Of a stretch of 64,000 nt of DNA, positions 1-14,166 are shown in pieces (within the stretch, counting starts at the first letter, position 1; every line of letters starts with the position of its first letter). This stretch comes from Whalleya microplaca (Eukaryota; Ascomycota; Sordariomycetes; Xylariales; Xylariaceae): positions 248,001-312,000 of the forward strand of contig MU385760.1 in assembly GCA_022497155.1 (NCBI GenBank), in the 5' to 3' direction. A model generated the notes under the pieces. The model searched no databases and had not been told where the DNA came from. It worked only from the letters and a program-made list of their open reading frames with translations. The position numbers and the translations under genes are program-made.

Positions 1-279
1 ATTTATTTCTACTTTTAGATATTATAATTAATTAAAACTATATAAAAATGTAATATTTAAAAGGATATTATAAATTTAAGTTATATTTATTTAAAACGCG
101 AATTAGAAATTCCTAAAATAAATTATTATAAATAACGTTATAATTTCGTTAATAAAATATATAAAATTATTAACTTTAACATAATGTATTATATGTTATT
201 AAATATATTATTATAAATTAATCTAATATTAATGACTGTTTATATTAAAAAGGTATATTAATATTAATAAAAGTTGAAG

Positions 280-515
280 TTTTTTTTAAAAAAATTCAAA
301 AATTTTAGCAAGTTATTAGTTATTTTTAAGTCACTAATTAACTAACTTGCAAATGACTTAAGTTAGTCAGCCACTTGATTAAGACTAGTCTAGTTAGTTA
401 GTAGGTTTAATTAAAATTAGCTTAGTTAGTTATAACCCTTGATTAAAACTAGCAAGTTAGTTAGTGACTAAAAAATGACTAATGACTTAAGTTATTTATT
501 ATAACCTTGATAAAA
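280..515. repeat. Truncated end of hAT-like MITE
   Basis: This segment matches the right end of the MITE copy at 6,981-8,166 (its last ~220 bp), including the repeated GACTTAAGT and CTAACTAACTTGC words, and stops at a RIP-altered ACCTTG where the intact copies end ACCCTG. The other end and the internal part were not found to the left, so it is a fragment or deletion derivative. Confidence 0.6.
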
Positions 516-839
516 TATAAGCTTTAAAAGAATATAAAATTTATAAAAGAGAATTAGAATAAATAATATAGTATTTACGAGCGGCTCGAAAATAATATAT
601 AACGCGTAATAAAGTTATATTATATTATAAAAAGATTTAATAAAATATATAACCTAGTATTTTTTTTAATATTTATCGAACGTTTATAAAAACCGTAATA
701 AAGTTATTAAAATAGGAAGCGAATTATATAAATGCCGTTAGTTTGCTAATTAAATTTTTATATCTTTTTATACTAATTTCGAGCGACTGCTAGTAGAAAT
801 AAAAAGTAGTATATAAAATAATAAAACGAAATTTATATT

Positions 840-3304
840 TATCGAAAAAGGGATTAATAATAAATTTAAAAACGCGCTAGTTTTAGTAGCGTTACCGAAT
901 ATTTATTAAGATTAAGTTTATTCAATAATAAATATCGTAACCCGACTTAAAGGGTCGCTATTTTATTATAGTAGGAATAGTTTAAGAGGTAGAATTGCGC
1001 CGGGTAAATTACCCTTTCCGGGCTTATTACTCCCTATTTTTAATTGCTTTAAGACTAATTATAAAAGCGATATGTTAATAACTGGTATAGTTATATTAAT
1101 CAAAAGCTAACGGGCTAAATAAATAATAAATAAAGAATAAAACGTTTGAATAAAGCGTAGAAAATACTTGCGATATAAAAAAAAAAGCTACTTGTTTAAA
1201 AAGTATGTTTATTATTTTATAAAATTACCTATTTATATTAGGGTTAACGTAATGGTAAGTTATAAATTTAAAAAAATAAAGGCGAAAAAATATTAAAAAA
1301 AGCAAGAAAATAAGTAGTTTTTAAGTAAAATTACGCTTAAAAGTTTAATATAATAATAATAAAAATTAATATAATTAAATAATTTATAAACGGGAAATTT
1401 TTTATAATCGATATATATTTAAATTAATAATTATATATAAAAAATTTTATAAATTTAAGATATAAATATTATATTATTATGAATAAAGCTATAATAAAAT
1501 GCCTAAAATTATGGCGTATATTTATCCGGGAAAAAATAGTAAAAAAAACTACTTATAGGGAAAAATTAAATGCCTTAGGTATAATTTGCAAAATAATTTA
1601 TATAAAAGCTAACTTTAATAGGTATAAATCAAGAATATTTATGTATATTATATTAGAGTTAAATTATTTTATAATATTAAAAAAGCTTTAAATAAAACGT
1701 AATTAGGTAATATATATAATATACGAATATATATTATATATAAAAATTGCCGGAAATTTAAAAATATAAAAAAAAGGATATTTTTAAAAAACTATAAAAA
1801 TTTATAAAACTTGGGAGGCGTTTTATATTAATACGATATATTTTGTAAAGGAAATAAAAAAAGCTCGGAAATAGGGAAAGTTAGAAAAATAAGTAATAGT
1901 TTAACAAATAGCTATATTTATTATTATGGTAATAGATATTAATAAAGCTTTAGCGCTTAAAAAAACTAACGTTCGAAAAAATTTCCTTTTTTAGTTAAAA
2001 GGCTAAAAATAGTTATTTAAAGAAAAAAAGGCAAAAATTTTTTGCCGTACCGTTTAAAAACCGATTATAAAATTAGCTTAAACCGTAATAAAATAAGTAG
2101 AAAATTACTTACTTTTTAAAGGCTATTATATAATATATTTCGGGAAAAATTATTAATATTACGGAAAATATTAATTAAATTATTAAATAAAGGGTATATA
2201 TATATAAGTAACTTATTTATAAAAGCCCTTATATTTTTTATCCGGAAACCGAATAACGGATTCCGTTTTTATTGCAATTATAAAATATTGAATAATATTA
2301 TTTAGCGGGATTAATACCCGCTTCCGCTTATATAAAAAACGTTTAAAAAATTTTCGGGAATAAAATAGTTTTTTAAAGTAGATATTAAGTCGGCTTTTAT
2401 AAAATTAAAATTAGGGAGGGAAATAAATAAAAAACGGCTTTTTATACTTATTTTAGGCTATTCGAGTAGCTTATAACCCCTTTCGGCTTAACGGGTGCTT
2501 CCGTAACGTTTTAATATTATATAAACGGTACGTTAAGGGAATATTTAGACATTTTTTATTTAATATATATAAATAATATATTAATTTATTTTTTCGGAAT
2601 AAAAAAAAATTATATCGATAAAATAAAAAAAGTGTTAAAATATTTAAAAATTACGGGCTTAAATTTAAATATAAATAAGTGTAAATTTATAATAATTATT
2701 ATAAAATACTTAAGATTTATTATTAAAGTAAAAAAAAGGGTTTATATAAATCCGGTTAAGATATAAGTAATTAAAAAATAAGAAGTTTTTAAAACGTTTA
2801 AAAAAATCTGTAATTTTTTAGGATTTATAAATTTTTACCGGGATTTTATTAAGAACTATATAAATTTTACTACTTTTTTATCGGCATTTATAAAAAAGGA
2901 GGTACCGTTTTAATAAAGGCTTTTAGAAAATCTAATATTTAAAAATTTTAAACGAGCATTTTTAAAAAAAACCGGCCTTAATATAATAGGACCCCGAACG
3001 GGAGATAGTAGTTAAAATAAACTACTCGAGATAAGCTTACGGGAGATATTTATTATAACGTAATAATTAAAGGATTTTATTATTTATAACTTATTATTTC
3101 AGGTATTTAATCCCGGTAAAAATTAATTATAAAATTTATAATAAAGAGTTATTAATAATTATAAATTATTTACGAGTATAAAATGCGGAATTACGAAATG
3201 TAATTTTAATATTTACGATTTTATTTAACTATAAAAATCTAAAATATTTTATAATTTTTAAAAAACTTTTTAAGCCATAAATATATTAATTAAAAAAATT
3301 AATA
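840..3304 (+). pseudogene. Gypsy-H remnant (gag-pol, +), RIP-killed
   Basis: Plus-strand Ty3/gypsy pol relic. The reverse-transcriptase core is readable at about 2,250-2,710, with the YxDD box seen as IYINN (both Asp to Asn) near 2,565, followed by the LN..KC-F segment. The thumb motif NFLGFINFYRDF lies near 2,815-2,850 and an RNase H part (NKELL, NAELR) at about 3,120-3,300. The RNase H is cut near 3,304 where the LTR of gypsy-G begins. Earlier sequence (840-2,250) is probably gag/protease but is not resolvable. Many stops; no function. Confidence 0.7.
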
Positions 3305-3534
3305 TATTTACGGATGGATTATTATAGCTAAAGGTAGGGCTTTAGTATAAGTACTAATTATATATTTATAAATAAATAAAGAGGGAAGCTATTTTAAATT
3401 TTAAGAATTATTTAGAAAACTTAAGCCGGGTGCCCTACCGGGCGGTAATTATTCTGCCGTACTGTTACCGATTGATATACGGGAGTATATAATAATAGAT
3501 AGTTTATGCGCTTAATACGTACCTTCCGTAACTA
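3305..3534 (-). repeat. Gypsy-G 3' LTR (approximate)
   Basis: Diverged relative of the gypsy-E LTR: the shared order GGTAGGGCTTTAGTA, ACTAA, AAAGAGG, then a CCGTAACTA end, matches 33,827-34,031. On the minus strand a G-rich polypurine tract (AAGGGGG) sits directly before it, as expected for a 3' LTR. The start is uncertain by about 10 bp. Confidence 0.55.
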
Positions 3535-3555
3535 CCCCCTTAGAAAAAAAAGAAA

Positions 3556-3675
3556 GGGTATAAGGTCCGAGGGGGGATTAAATCCCGACTTTCCCGCGTA
3601 TATATATAAAGTGCTTTTTAGTAAAAAAAGGGATTGTTTCGGGTATTTATTTAAATTACTATATTATTAGGCTTT
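3556..3675 (-). other. tRNA-like module, gypsy-G 3' UTR
   Basis: On the minus strand the block contains ACCCGAAACAATCCC followed, about 60 nt later, by a T-arm-like segment (GGGATTTAATCCC) and then a T-rich run before the polypurine tract. Order and position match the module in gypsy-E (34,055-34,171) and gypsy-A (52,463-52,550). The copy is heavily mutated, and the A-box is not clear. Confidence 0.35.
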
Positions 3676-3679
3676 TATT

Positions 3680-6600
3680 TTAATAAATAGTAGTACGGAT
3701 TTTTTTATATTTTATTAGGGGTTTGTTATTATAAAATATTATATATATATGTTTGTCGTTATAGCGTTTTTATTATTGCTACTATCGCTATTTTTATTTA
3801 ATTAGTTTTTTCTACGTTTCCGGGCTGCTATTTGTTATTTCGATATAGGTTTATTGTTATTAAGGTAATCCGGATCGAATCGATTTTTTTTATAGCTTGC
3901 TTTTATAGTTTTAGGCGGATAAAAAAACCGGCCGCTTTCGGGTTATTTATATAAAATTTATTGAATTTTATAATAGTATTTTTGAAATTTCTAGTTAGGT
4001 ATTATATATTATCGGCATTTTATTTAACTTATTTAATTTTATATTAAAATTTATAATAATGTAATTGCGACGTTAATATTATTTTTATAACTTATTTTTT
4101 CCCCGTAATTTTAGCTCGACTATTTATTTAATAGGATTTTCCGATTTTTATCCCGCAAAAGGGTTATTTAAATATTTCCGTTATCGGTTAGTATAATATA
4201 AGTTAAAAGTTTTTTAAATATTAAGAATTTTTAATCGAAACGTATTATTTAATAGCCGCTTTTTAATTTTAAAATGTTATTACGTTAAAAAAAGTTAAGT
4301 TTATTAAAAAGCCGATTTGTTTATTATAATTAGCGCTTTTTTATAATAAAAATATGGTTTTTTATATTAAAATTTAGTTTTCGATAATATTTATTACTTT
4401 ATTATATTATTTATTTTTAAGCTTTTATAATAGTTTTGCGTATAGCTATTATATAGTTATATATTTCTTGCATTTAATTTTATATTTCCTTTTTAAAAAG
4501 CCTTTTTTTAAGTAGAAAATCTGCTATATTCTCGGCTTTTATTTGTCGCTATTAATCGAAATAAAATAATATCGGAAAACTTATTTTTATTTCGTAAAGG
4601 GATATACCGGTTGATTTATATAATAAAGTAGCTTATATATAATTTATAGCTAATAATACGCTCGATTAATTATTTTATTAATAATTAACAAATAGCTGTA
4701 ACTTTTAATTAATATATATGTTTATAATTTTTATTTATTTTATTATTTTATAATATTTTAATATAATAAACTTTAATTTAATATTTATTATTTAAAAAAG
4801 TTTATCGGTAAATTTTATTGTAAATTAGGGTTTATTATCGCTAATAATGCTTTTAGGAATCTTAAAAATATAAAAAGGTTTATTATAATATATATATATA
4901 GCGTCCCGCGTTATTATTTCTCGGGTATATATTATCGATTAAGCCTGTTTTTTTTAAATAATTAATAACGATAAAAATATTATTACGTTTTTTTTATTTT
5001 TAGGTATTATTTTAAAATTTATAACGACGTAATTTTATACCTTTTTTAAAATAAGCAATAGGTGGAAAAAACTAGGGGTTTTATTGCGAAATATTTTTAC
5101 GGGGCGGCATTTAAGGTAGTTAGCTATAAATATATTAACGTTTTAAAATATCCCTAGCTATTAATATTATACCGTAATAAACTTTCGGGTTTTATTTTTT
5201 TTTAAATATACTATAAGTAATCGACTATATACCGTTTTTAAAAGCCGGGCGTATAATTTATTTTTATTAAATATAATTAGCCGTATTTTATATAATATAA
5301 AGTTATTAATATTTTATTATAGGCTTAAAAAGTTATCGCGTATTTTTATATAATAGATTTTAAAGTTAGGGTTATTTTTATTTCTTTATAATATTTCGTT
5401 AATAAATATTACGCTAGCATTTTTTAATAAAAAAAACTCCGTATTATGTAAGACTAAGATTTCCGAAAAGAAACTTATTTTTACATATAAAATATTTATT
5501 TATAGTTTTTAAATTTCGGCTAGAGCTATTAATCGGAATAAAGTTTTATATCTTTAGTTTAATATTTTTGCTTTTTAAATATATAGTAATTTTAGCTTAC
5601 GTAAAATAATATTTGCTATTATATTATTTTTTTTAGCCGGTATATAATTGTAAAATTATATTTCGCTAATATTTTTAATTAGCTTACCTATCGTAAATTA
5701 AAGTATTATTTAATCCCGAAATATTTTAATATATAATAGTTAGTAATAATTAAAAAAAGGGTAGCTTATATCCTAATAAATTCCGCTTATTAAATTTATA
5801 AAATATAGATTATTATTAGTATTTTTTTATTATATATATTATAATTTAGCTTAACGCTATATATTGTTTTTAAATAAAACGTATAGAAATATTTTTTACT
5901 GTTATTTTTTTATTACAATAATACGCTAGCTAATATTTTATTAGACGCGTTAGTTTTTATTTTTATATTTTTACTATAGCTAAAATATATTAATAAAGGG
6001 GCGTTAGTCTAGTTATTTTTTAGTTGTTAAAATATAACTTTATAATATTTATTCTAGCTTTACCGGATTTTTATTTTTATTAATTAGAAAAGCGGCTTGG
6101 CTATTTTATTATATTAGGGTATAAATTTTCGGTAAAAGTTATAAAATCTTAAAAATAATTATATCTTTTATATATGTTTTAATATAGCCCAGTTTTAAAT
6201 TACTTATACCTTAATAAGGTTAATACGTATATTATCCGTATTTACGATATACCTTAAGAATTTCGTTTAAATAACGTAAAATTTGCATTTTTTAAAATCC
6301 GCTTAAAAGCCCGCGTTTTTTAGTTGTTAAAAAATCTGTTATATATAAATGCGATATTTTTTAATAGATTTTAAAAAAATCAGGATATTATTTATATATA
6401 TACTGTAAAAATTATTAAGGAAATCAAATAGCGCGTTATTAATATACCGTTAGAAAATAAAAGGCTTATTTATAAGTCCGAAAAGGAGAACCTTATATTT
6501 ATACGCGCTATATCGTATTCGGAATATCGTAAGATTTTTATTTTTTAGTTATATATAAATACGATAGAAAGCCTATCGGATATCGATTTTAATAAAAATT

Positions 6601-6973
6601 TTAGCTTTAGAAATTCTTACTAAAGTTTTTTCGATAAGCGGTAAAAGATATTTATCTTTTTTTATAAGCGCGTTTAGCTTTTAATAATTTACGTAAAACC
6701 GTAAGCTATTATTAGCTTTAAAAATAAATAATATAAAAGCTGCTTATAAAATCGAACTAAAAATAATAAAACTTTTATAGAGATTTTTATTAAAATATTT
6801 ATAAATTATTTCTAGTTTATCTAATAATATTTTATATAAGGGGCTATATTTTAAATTTATAACTAACTTTTTTTTATTTTATTTTATAGTTAAAAACGCG
6901 GTTAGGTAATAAAATATTTAAATTAACCTTATTAAAAGTACGGAATAAACTTTAGTATTTTTTTAAAACAGCC
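3680..6973 (-). pseudogene. Gypsy-G pol remnant (-), RIP-killed
   Basis: Minus-strand Ty3/gypsy relic. The reverse-transcriptase/RNase H junction (FCNFYRK-like thumb) reads from about 6,165 to 6,130, with palm sequence up to about 6,800. By element order, integrase should occupy about 4,100-5,700. Closest in the window to gypsy-E (36.4-37.5 kb). The right side is cut off at about 6,973 by gypsy-B(-) and the MITE. Dense stops; no function. Confidence 0.6.
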
Positions 6974-6980
6974 TCTTACG

Positions 6981-8166
6981 TAAGGTTGTAATTAAGTCAT
7001 TAATTAGTGACTTAAGTTATTAGATTTAATGACTTAAGTTAGTTAGGCCTATAACTCAAGTTAGGCTAGTTAGTCAGGTATTTAACTAAGATTAGTGTAA
7101 GTTAATTAGGTGATTGACTAAAACTAACTTGCTTAAGTTAGTTAGTTACTTAAAAATGACTAATGACTTATTAAGAAATTACTTTTTTAAAAAAGAAATT
7201 AAAGAAAATTAAATACTGCTTTAAATATTATATATATTTTAACTTTAAATTAACTTATATTATTATTTCATTAGTTTATAACTAATAAAGCTAAAATAGT
7301 AATTTTACTTATTAAAATAAGCTAATTAATTAGATATTAAAATGATTTAATTTAAAATTTTCTAATTTGTTGTTTAAGCACCTTTTTTAAAATTCGCTAT
7401 AATAAATTAAATATGTTTTTTATTATAATATTTATTAAAGCCGTTTTTAATTTACTATAAGTATATTATATAATATAATTATTAACGGTAAAAAAGTGAT
7501 AATATTATTTAAATTTGTAAAGTTATGTTTATATTAAAAACATTTAATTTAAAACTTTTTAATTTATTATTTAAGTACGTTTTTTAAAAAAATAGTTGTA
7601 ATAAATTTAATATCTCCTTTATTAAAATAAATATTATAACTTTTTTTAGTTTATTATACGTATATTATATATTATAGATATTAACGCTAAAAGTATATTA
7701 TTGTATATTAAACTAAATAAACTATAGTAATATTTAAAATATTTAATTTGAAAATTTCCAATTTGTTATTTAAGCACGTTTATTAAAAATCACTATAATA
7801 AATTGAATATCTTTTTAAATATAATATAAAATATTATTTTTATTTATAATATATTAATAATACACTATATTATAATTATTAAACTTAAAATAAAAATTAT
7901 ACCTTTTAAATTAAATAAGTTATATAAAGGTTTAAATAATTATTAAAAAAATCACAAAGGCTTGGCTAGTCATTAGTCATTTTTAAGTCACTAACTAACT
8001 AACTTGCAAATGACTTAAGTTAGTTAGTCACTTGACTAAGACTAGCCTAGTTAGTCAGCAGGTTTGACTAAGACTAGCTTAGTTAGTCATAACCCTTGAC
8101 TAAGACTAGCAAGTTAGTTAGTGACTAAAAAATGACTAATGACTTAAGTCATTTATCACAACCCTG
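6981..8166 (-). mobile_element. hAT-like MITE, second copy (inverted)
   Basis: This is the reverse complement of the better preserved copy at 46,775-47,938: ~200-bp terminal inverted repeats rich in GACTTAAGT, three internal repeats, and ends TAAGGTTGTAATTAAG / TTATCACAACCCTG. It carries no coding capacity. It sits at the outer end of the gypsy-B(-) left LTR. A second, RIP-altered TATAACCCTG follows 16 bp after the end and the TSD is not clean, so the exact insertion history here is unclear. Confidence 0.75.
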
Positions 8167-8182
8167 CTTAATTATAACCCTG

Positions 8183-8398
8183 TATAGTAGTAATAAGTTA
8201 TACCTTTTATTTAATTAATATAATGTAATAAAGCTAGAGATTTAAAACTACGGAAAGTACGTAAGTATTTAATATAATAGCTACCTTACTTTACTTAATT
8301 TAATTGCGAAATCTATATATTATTAATTTCACGCTTTATTACCTTAAGCTAGGAAGGATTAAGTTAATTAAGTTATAAAATTAAGTAAATCTATAATA
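8183..8398 (-). repeat. Gypsy-B(-) 3' LTR
   Basis: About 216 bp of inverted homology to the B(+) LTRs at 9,241 and 26,121 (AAGCTAGAGATTTAAAACT, TTTCACGCTTTATTACC blocks). The outer ~15 bp are broken by the MITE; a TCTTACGTA remnant may lie left of it at 6,974. Confidence 0.75.
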
Positions 8399-9240
8399 TT
8401 ATTTCCTTTTATAAATAAAGGCTCGCCTTAAGACTTAAATAAAATAAAAAAACCGGCGTTTATTCAAGGCTTTAAATCTAGGTATGTTTACTGTTTTAAA
8501 TAAAGCCGCAAATTTAAATAGTTTAAAACGAATATTTTTTAAATAGTGAAATAATTACGTTAATAAGCCTTTAAACTAAAAGCGTAGCTAGGTTATATAA
8601 TTCGTTATTATTAATTTATATATATAGTTTATATAAGCGCCCGTTAATCCCTTTTTTTATCCGATATCGATTAGTTATATTTATCATTATAAAAATATTA
8701 TTATCCCGGTAATTCTTATTAAACCTATCTTTTTTATTACTTTAAGCCATTATTATAATCGCTTCGGGAGCTTTATATAATTTAAGTAAATATTATAATA
8801 TTTTTTTAATTTAATAGCAGTATTTTTAAAGTCCGACATATTATATTATTTTAAATTAGGATTTTATTTACGCTATTATATTTACTATTATAATTTTTAA
8901 TAATATAAACGGGAGATTAAAATTCGATTTATCTCGCTTTTTTTTATTTCCGGTTTATTTAAATTTACAACGTCTTTAATAAGTTATAAAAGGTTTTAAT
9001 TTAATAGTAAATTATTTGCGTATTTTTATAGCTAATCGGCATAAAATACCTTAGTGCCTTTTTATAAAGGGGAAATAATTTTTAATCGATATAAATAATC
9101 TTTTATTTCTTTTATTTTATAATATTACCGAATTATCGAGTAATTTATTTATCGGTCGGCCGGTTTATAAACTATATTTTTTTTAATGATATATATTTTA
9201 TTTCTTATACCGAAATCGGGTTTATCGTACTTACGGTTAA

Positions 9241-9493
9241 TGTTATAAATCTACTTAATCTTATAACCTAATTAGCTTAATCTTATAACCTGATTAGTCT
9301 AATTTTAGCCTAAGGTAATAAAGCGTAAAATTAATAATATACGGACTTTATAGCTAATTAAGTAAAGTAAAGTAGCCATTATACTTTATAAATACTTATA
9401 TACCTCCCGTAGTTTTAAATCTCCAGCTTTATTATATTATATTAATTAAATAAAAAATATAACTTATTATTACTATAGCTAATTCTTATAATA
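9241..9493 (+). repeat. Gypsy-B(+) 5' LTR (253 bp)
   Basis: Begins TGTTATAAATC, ends ATAATA. It is 26 bp longer than the 3' LTR because the segment CTTAATCTTATAACC.AATTAG is tandemly duplicated near its start. Confidence 0.85.
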
Positions 9494-9598
9494 TAATAAT
9501 AAAACTTACTTTATTTATTAATTATTAACTATTATTAAAAATAATTATAAACTTTTAATTAATATTATATTTATTAATATTAAAGTCGTTATATTTAT

Positions 9599-9810
9599 TA
9601 TTAAAGATAGTAGTAATTAGGGACGGGTAATATATTAATTTATAAGGTATGAATATAGATGTACTAATTTTTGACCCCTTTATATATAAAGGGGGCGAAG
9701 CTTTTTTTATATAGGTAAAGGGTAGGGAAAAACCTCCGGTCTTTTTTTAATACGTTTCCGATAGGGTTTATAAGTTAATAAGGCTTATAGTATAAGCTTT
9801 ATATCTAATA
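9599..9810 (-). repeat. Gypsy-C 3' LTR (212 bp)
   Basis: Pairs with 16,817-17,028. Its minus-strand start, TATTAGATATA, fits an original TGTTAGATATA with G to A. Confidence 0.88.
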
Positions 9811-12800
9811 ATTATTCTCCTTTTTTTATATAGCCGTTTCGGTTATTAGTAATTTATTAGGTTAGTATTTTATAGTAATAATAATTAAGCTATATTTATA
9901 TAGGCTATTCTTTTTAGTCCGTAGTTAATTTATTATTATTCCGGTTTTTATTTTGCCGTTATAGTTTATTTATTAAACCTTATTAGTTAACTATTTTCGT
10001 TTTTTTGTTTTTTTAAGAATTATTTAATATTTTATTAGATTGTTTTTTTGCGCTTTTTGTTTTTTGGCTTTTTTTAGGTTAGGTTTATTACATTATTTCG
10101 TTAGTTTTATTTTTATTTTTTTGCCCGCTATTATATCTAATATAGTTAATAATAATGGTGCTAATAAGCGTTAAGTTAATTAAGCTAGCCGAGTTAGTAC
10201 CGGCCGAGCTAGCTTTTTTAAAAAGCCGCTTATTATACCGGTTTAACGTTATAATGCCGCTATTGTTTTATAAGTGGTCCGTGGTATTTCCTAGTTTAAA
10301 GGGCCTTATTGTTATCGCTAAACCTGCCGAGCGTATAACTGTATTTTCGGCCGCCGTATAATGCGCTATTAAGTTGATTTAGACCTTTTATATCGGCTTT
10401 ATTACGGTAAGGCGTAATATTTTTTTTAGTTTCGTAATAATAAGCTTTTAAAAATTAAGTGTAAATTTTCTAATCCCGCATTTTCGGCTTATATATTATA
10501 TTCCGAGAGTCATAATATATATAAGTTTATTAATATATTTATTTCTTATTTATATTATTTTTATAATTAAATTAATTAATTAGATTTCTAATTTAATAAT
10601 ATTTAATTAAAAACGTTTTAGTAATTTTATTATTTAGTTTATTTTAATTTAAGAATATTAAATAAACGTAAACGGTAATACTGTTAAAAAATATAGCTTT
10701 ATTATATATATTATAAGTAGGAATTAACAGGTAAACCTAGTTTCGGCTTAATTTCGACTTTTTAAGCATAAAACGTTTTATTATAGACCTATTATACGGA
10801 ACATAACTTTATTAGTTATAATAAAAATAAAAAGGTTAGTTTTAAATAATATTTTTGGTTTTTTTTAAATATTATTATTAACGGTTTATAAAATTTCTGC
10901 CGCTAGTATTAATTACTTATTTTTAAACGTAAGATAATTACTTATACAGCTTTCCGTCTTTTAAAGTGCGGGGCTATAAGTTTTATATATATTTAATTGC
11001 TTTCTTTTCGGGACTATTTTTAATAATTTTTTAATTTTATAATTAACGATAAGTTTATACCGGTATAAGTAAATTTTATTTTAACGTAAAAAATTATAAT
11101 TTTATTATATAAACTATTATTATTTAAGCGTTTATAAAAAATATACATTTAGTTTTTATAATAATATATTTTAACTGCCTTTAGGTTATATTTTTAAATA
11201 AGTTAAATTAGGAACCTTTAGTTTTTAATTAAATTATCGGCCCAGTTTTAAAGTTCTTTTAAAAATATTATATTATAGCTTAATTAATAAAGCGTAAAAT
11301 AATTAATTTTAAAGATTTAGGTTTAAATTTTAATAATATGAATAAGACGATTTTTTTAATTAATATTATAAGTAATTATTTAGTTTATTTATTTTTAAGT
11401 TCGATTTTTAAAATATTATTTATAGCGGCCGCTTTTTTTATATTATTATTTTTCGGTTTCTGTTTTTATTTATCGGTTTTCCGGGCTTTTATTATTTTAA
11501 ATTATATAGCTTGTTTATTTTTAAGTTTAAATCTTAAAGTGTTATATATAGTAGCTATTTTTTTATTTTTTAATAATAATATATAATATTATTTTAATTA
11601 TTAATAGTTTATTTAATTATTTAAAAAGATATATTGGGCTCGCTTTTTTTTATTTTTTAATACCTTTTTATAGCTATTTTATTTTAGGCGTTTAAAAATT
11701 ATAATATTTAATACTAACTATTAGCTATTTTATAATTTATTATATTGTTATTAAGTTTTTTATTTTTTTATTTTCTTTTTGCTTTCGCTTATATTTTATA
11801 ATATTATCTTAAGCGTTAGCTATATTTTCGGCTATTATTTATTAATTATATTTAATAGGCTATTTATTTTATTTTATTTTATAATATATTTTGCTTTAAT
11901 ATACCTAATAGTTAATTATATTTTTATTTATTTATTTTTTGTCGTTTTTTAAATTAAATATAGGTAAAGGGTCGGACGATTTAGCTTTTTATAGTTTTAA
12001 AAGTTATATAAGGAATACGTTATAAATTTAACTATATTTTACGGGTAAAGCAAGCTAGTAAATTTAAGAGCTAATTTTTATAATAATTTTAAAAGGTTTT
12101 ATAAATTTTAAAGCGAATTTGGGATATTTTAATTATAAGTTTTTAACTAAAAGCCCGACCTTTTAGCTAACGTGTAAAGTTAAAAAAGTATATTTATTAT
12201 TATAATATTTCGCGTATAATTTATTAGCATTTTTTTAACAGTTTTTAAAGTTTTTTCGGAATTATTTTAAATATTTTAATCGGGTATATATCCCGGGGAC
12301 TTTTTTTATAATAAAAAGCTTTAGTATAAAAGTGTAAAATTCCGGGAGATATTTATATAGGATTTTAAAAGGCGCTTTTCCGGTTGTCTGATTAGTAGCA
12401 AAATTAATAATAAATATAATATAAAGTAATAGTTTTAGCTACGTTATTTGTTAGGTTTTAATAAAGTTTTATAAATATATTTTTAGCGTTTGATTTATAT
12501 ATTCCGTTCATTTATTAATTTAAAAATAAAACGTTATTAAAAGTCATAATTTTATTTTATTATAATAGTAAAATTTAAACTAAAACTTATTTATAAAAAT
12601 AAGTTCCCGATTTAATATAATATTTATAAGGGCGCTAAATTAGTATTCGATTTTTTTATAAAATAGTTAGGCTAATTAAGCAGTATTTAAATAGGTAGAT
12701 ATTATAAATAAAAAAGCTATTTCTATAAAACGGTTAATAATTATTAAAATGACGTTTATATCCCGTTTTTAATAAAAAAGGAAATAATTTAATAATAAAG

Positions 12801-14166
12801 TTTATAAATAATTTTTATATAAAATATTTTAAAATAAATAAAATATTTAATTTATTATAAAGACGGTAGTATTTTATTTTAAATTTAAAGTAGATTTTAT
12901 AATATTATATATAATCCCGAATATTGTATTATAAGTTTTTTTAGTAAAACTTTCAGGCTAATAATTAGTAAGTTCGTTTTTATCCGAAATAGCTAGTTAA
13001 TTTATTATTATAGTATAGTTTAATTAGTTATAATTAAAGGGATTTTTTAAGGTATATAGATTTATTAATCGAAAAAGATAAGGTTATAAGGCTTTAAGCT
13101 TTATTGGATATTTTAGGTAGGATTAGTAGTAATATAGGATTAAATTATTTAATATTCGGGTTTTTTTTATTATATATTTTAAATAAGGGTAATTAGGTTT
13201 AAGGAATATTTATTTTAATAATAAGTCTTATTTTTAGCCGTATAACGGGCTTTATATCGGGCAATAATTTAAGTTAATACTTATTAAATATTTGCCGGAA
13301 TATAAAGATATTTTATAAAAATAGGTATTTTTAGAATTTCGTTATTAATTATAAGGTTTTAGTTTATTACTATTTTCCGCTCTAAAGTAAGTAATAGTGT
13401 TAAATTATTAAACTGTTTTATTATATAATTAAAACGTCTCGAGATAAAATCGGTAAAATTCCGTTTTTCCGGCTAATGTTTGATAATAAAATTAAATAGG
13501 GTTAATAATATATATTATTTAGTTTATTTTATATTAAGTTTTAAATTAATTATAGAATTAATTAAATTAATATAGTTTATATAAACTTTTATAAAGAATT
13601 TGTTTTTTAAAAGTAATGTCGCTAATATTTAAACGTGTTAATAATAGCTAATATTTTTTAATCGGGAGTTTTATAATTTAATTTTAGTCCGGTAAATTTC
13701 CGTAACCGAAAAACTATTAGGTACTAACGCCCTTTATTATTTTATTATAATAAAGTTTTAGATATGGCATTTTTTAAGGCGTTAGTTTTTATTTTTACTC
13801 GCTTTTTTAGATCGAAATATAATAAAAGAGAGGCGATTTAAAATGTAGCTATTAATTTTTTAAAAGTTTTTTTAACTGGCTTATTTAAAAACTTTCGGTT
13901 TAGTTTTTATTTTAGTGCGTTTTTTTTAATAATCGTATTAATAAAGCTATAATTTGGGAGAATTTAAGAATAAAGTAGTAATAGAAATTATAAAAGTTAA
14001 TAAACTATTAGATTTTATAAATAAATTATAGCTTAAGCTAATTAGTTAAAATATTTATACGGCTTTAATTTATAAATATATTTATATTAGATATAATATA
14101 TTTTAGGAATTTTAAAAAGGATTAATAAAACGTATATTTCGATAGCTTAATAAAAAGCTTTATATT

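Noticed and set aside
280..515. CRISPR-like or satellite array because of repeated GACTTAAGT words
   Set aside because: Spacing is irregular and the words match the subterminal repeats of the MITE.
1479..1691. 70-codon frame in AT-rich DNA
   Set aside because: Lys/Ile/Tyr/Asn-rich composition expected by chance from AT bias inside a dead gypsy element.
6975..8174. 8-bp TSD for the second MITE copy
   Set aside because: CTTACGTA and CTTAATTA differ at two positions by transversion, so I did not claim it.
10155..10361. 68-codon plus-strand frame with higher GC
   Set aside because: Lies on the antisense strand of gypsy-C near its 3' end; no family features.
11338..11586. 82-codon hydrophobic frame resembling a membrane protein
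   Set aside because: Phe/Leu/Ile richness is the antisense image of AT-rich pol sequence; no start context or homologue recognised.
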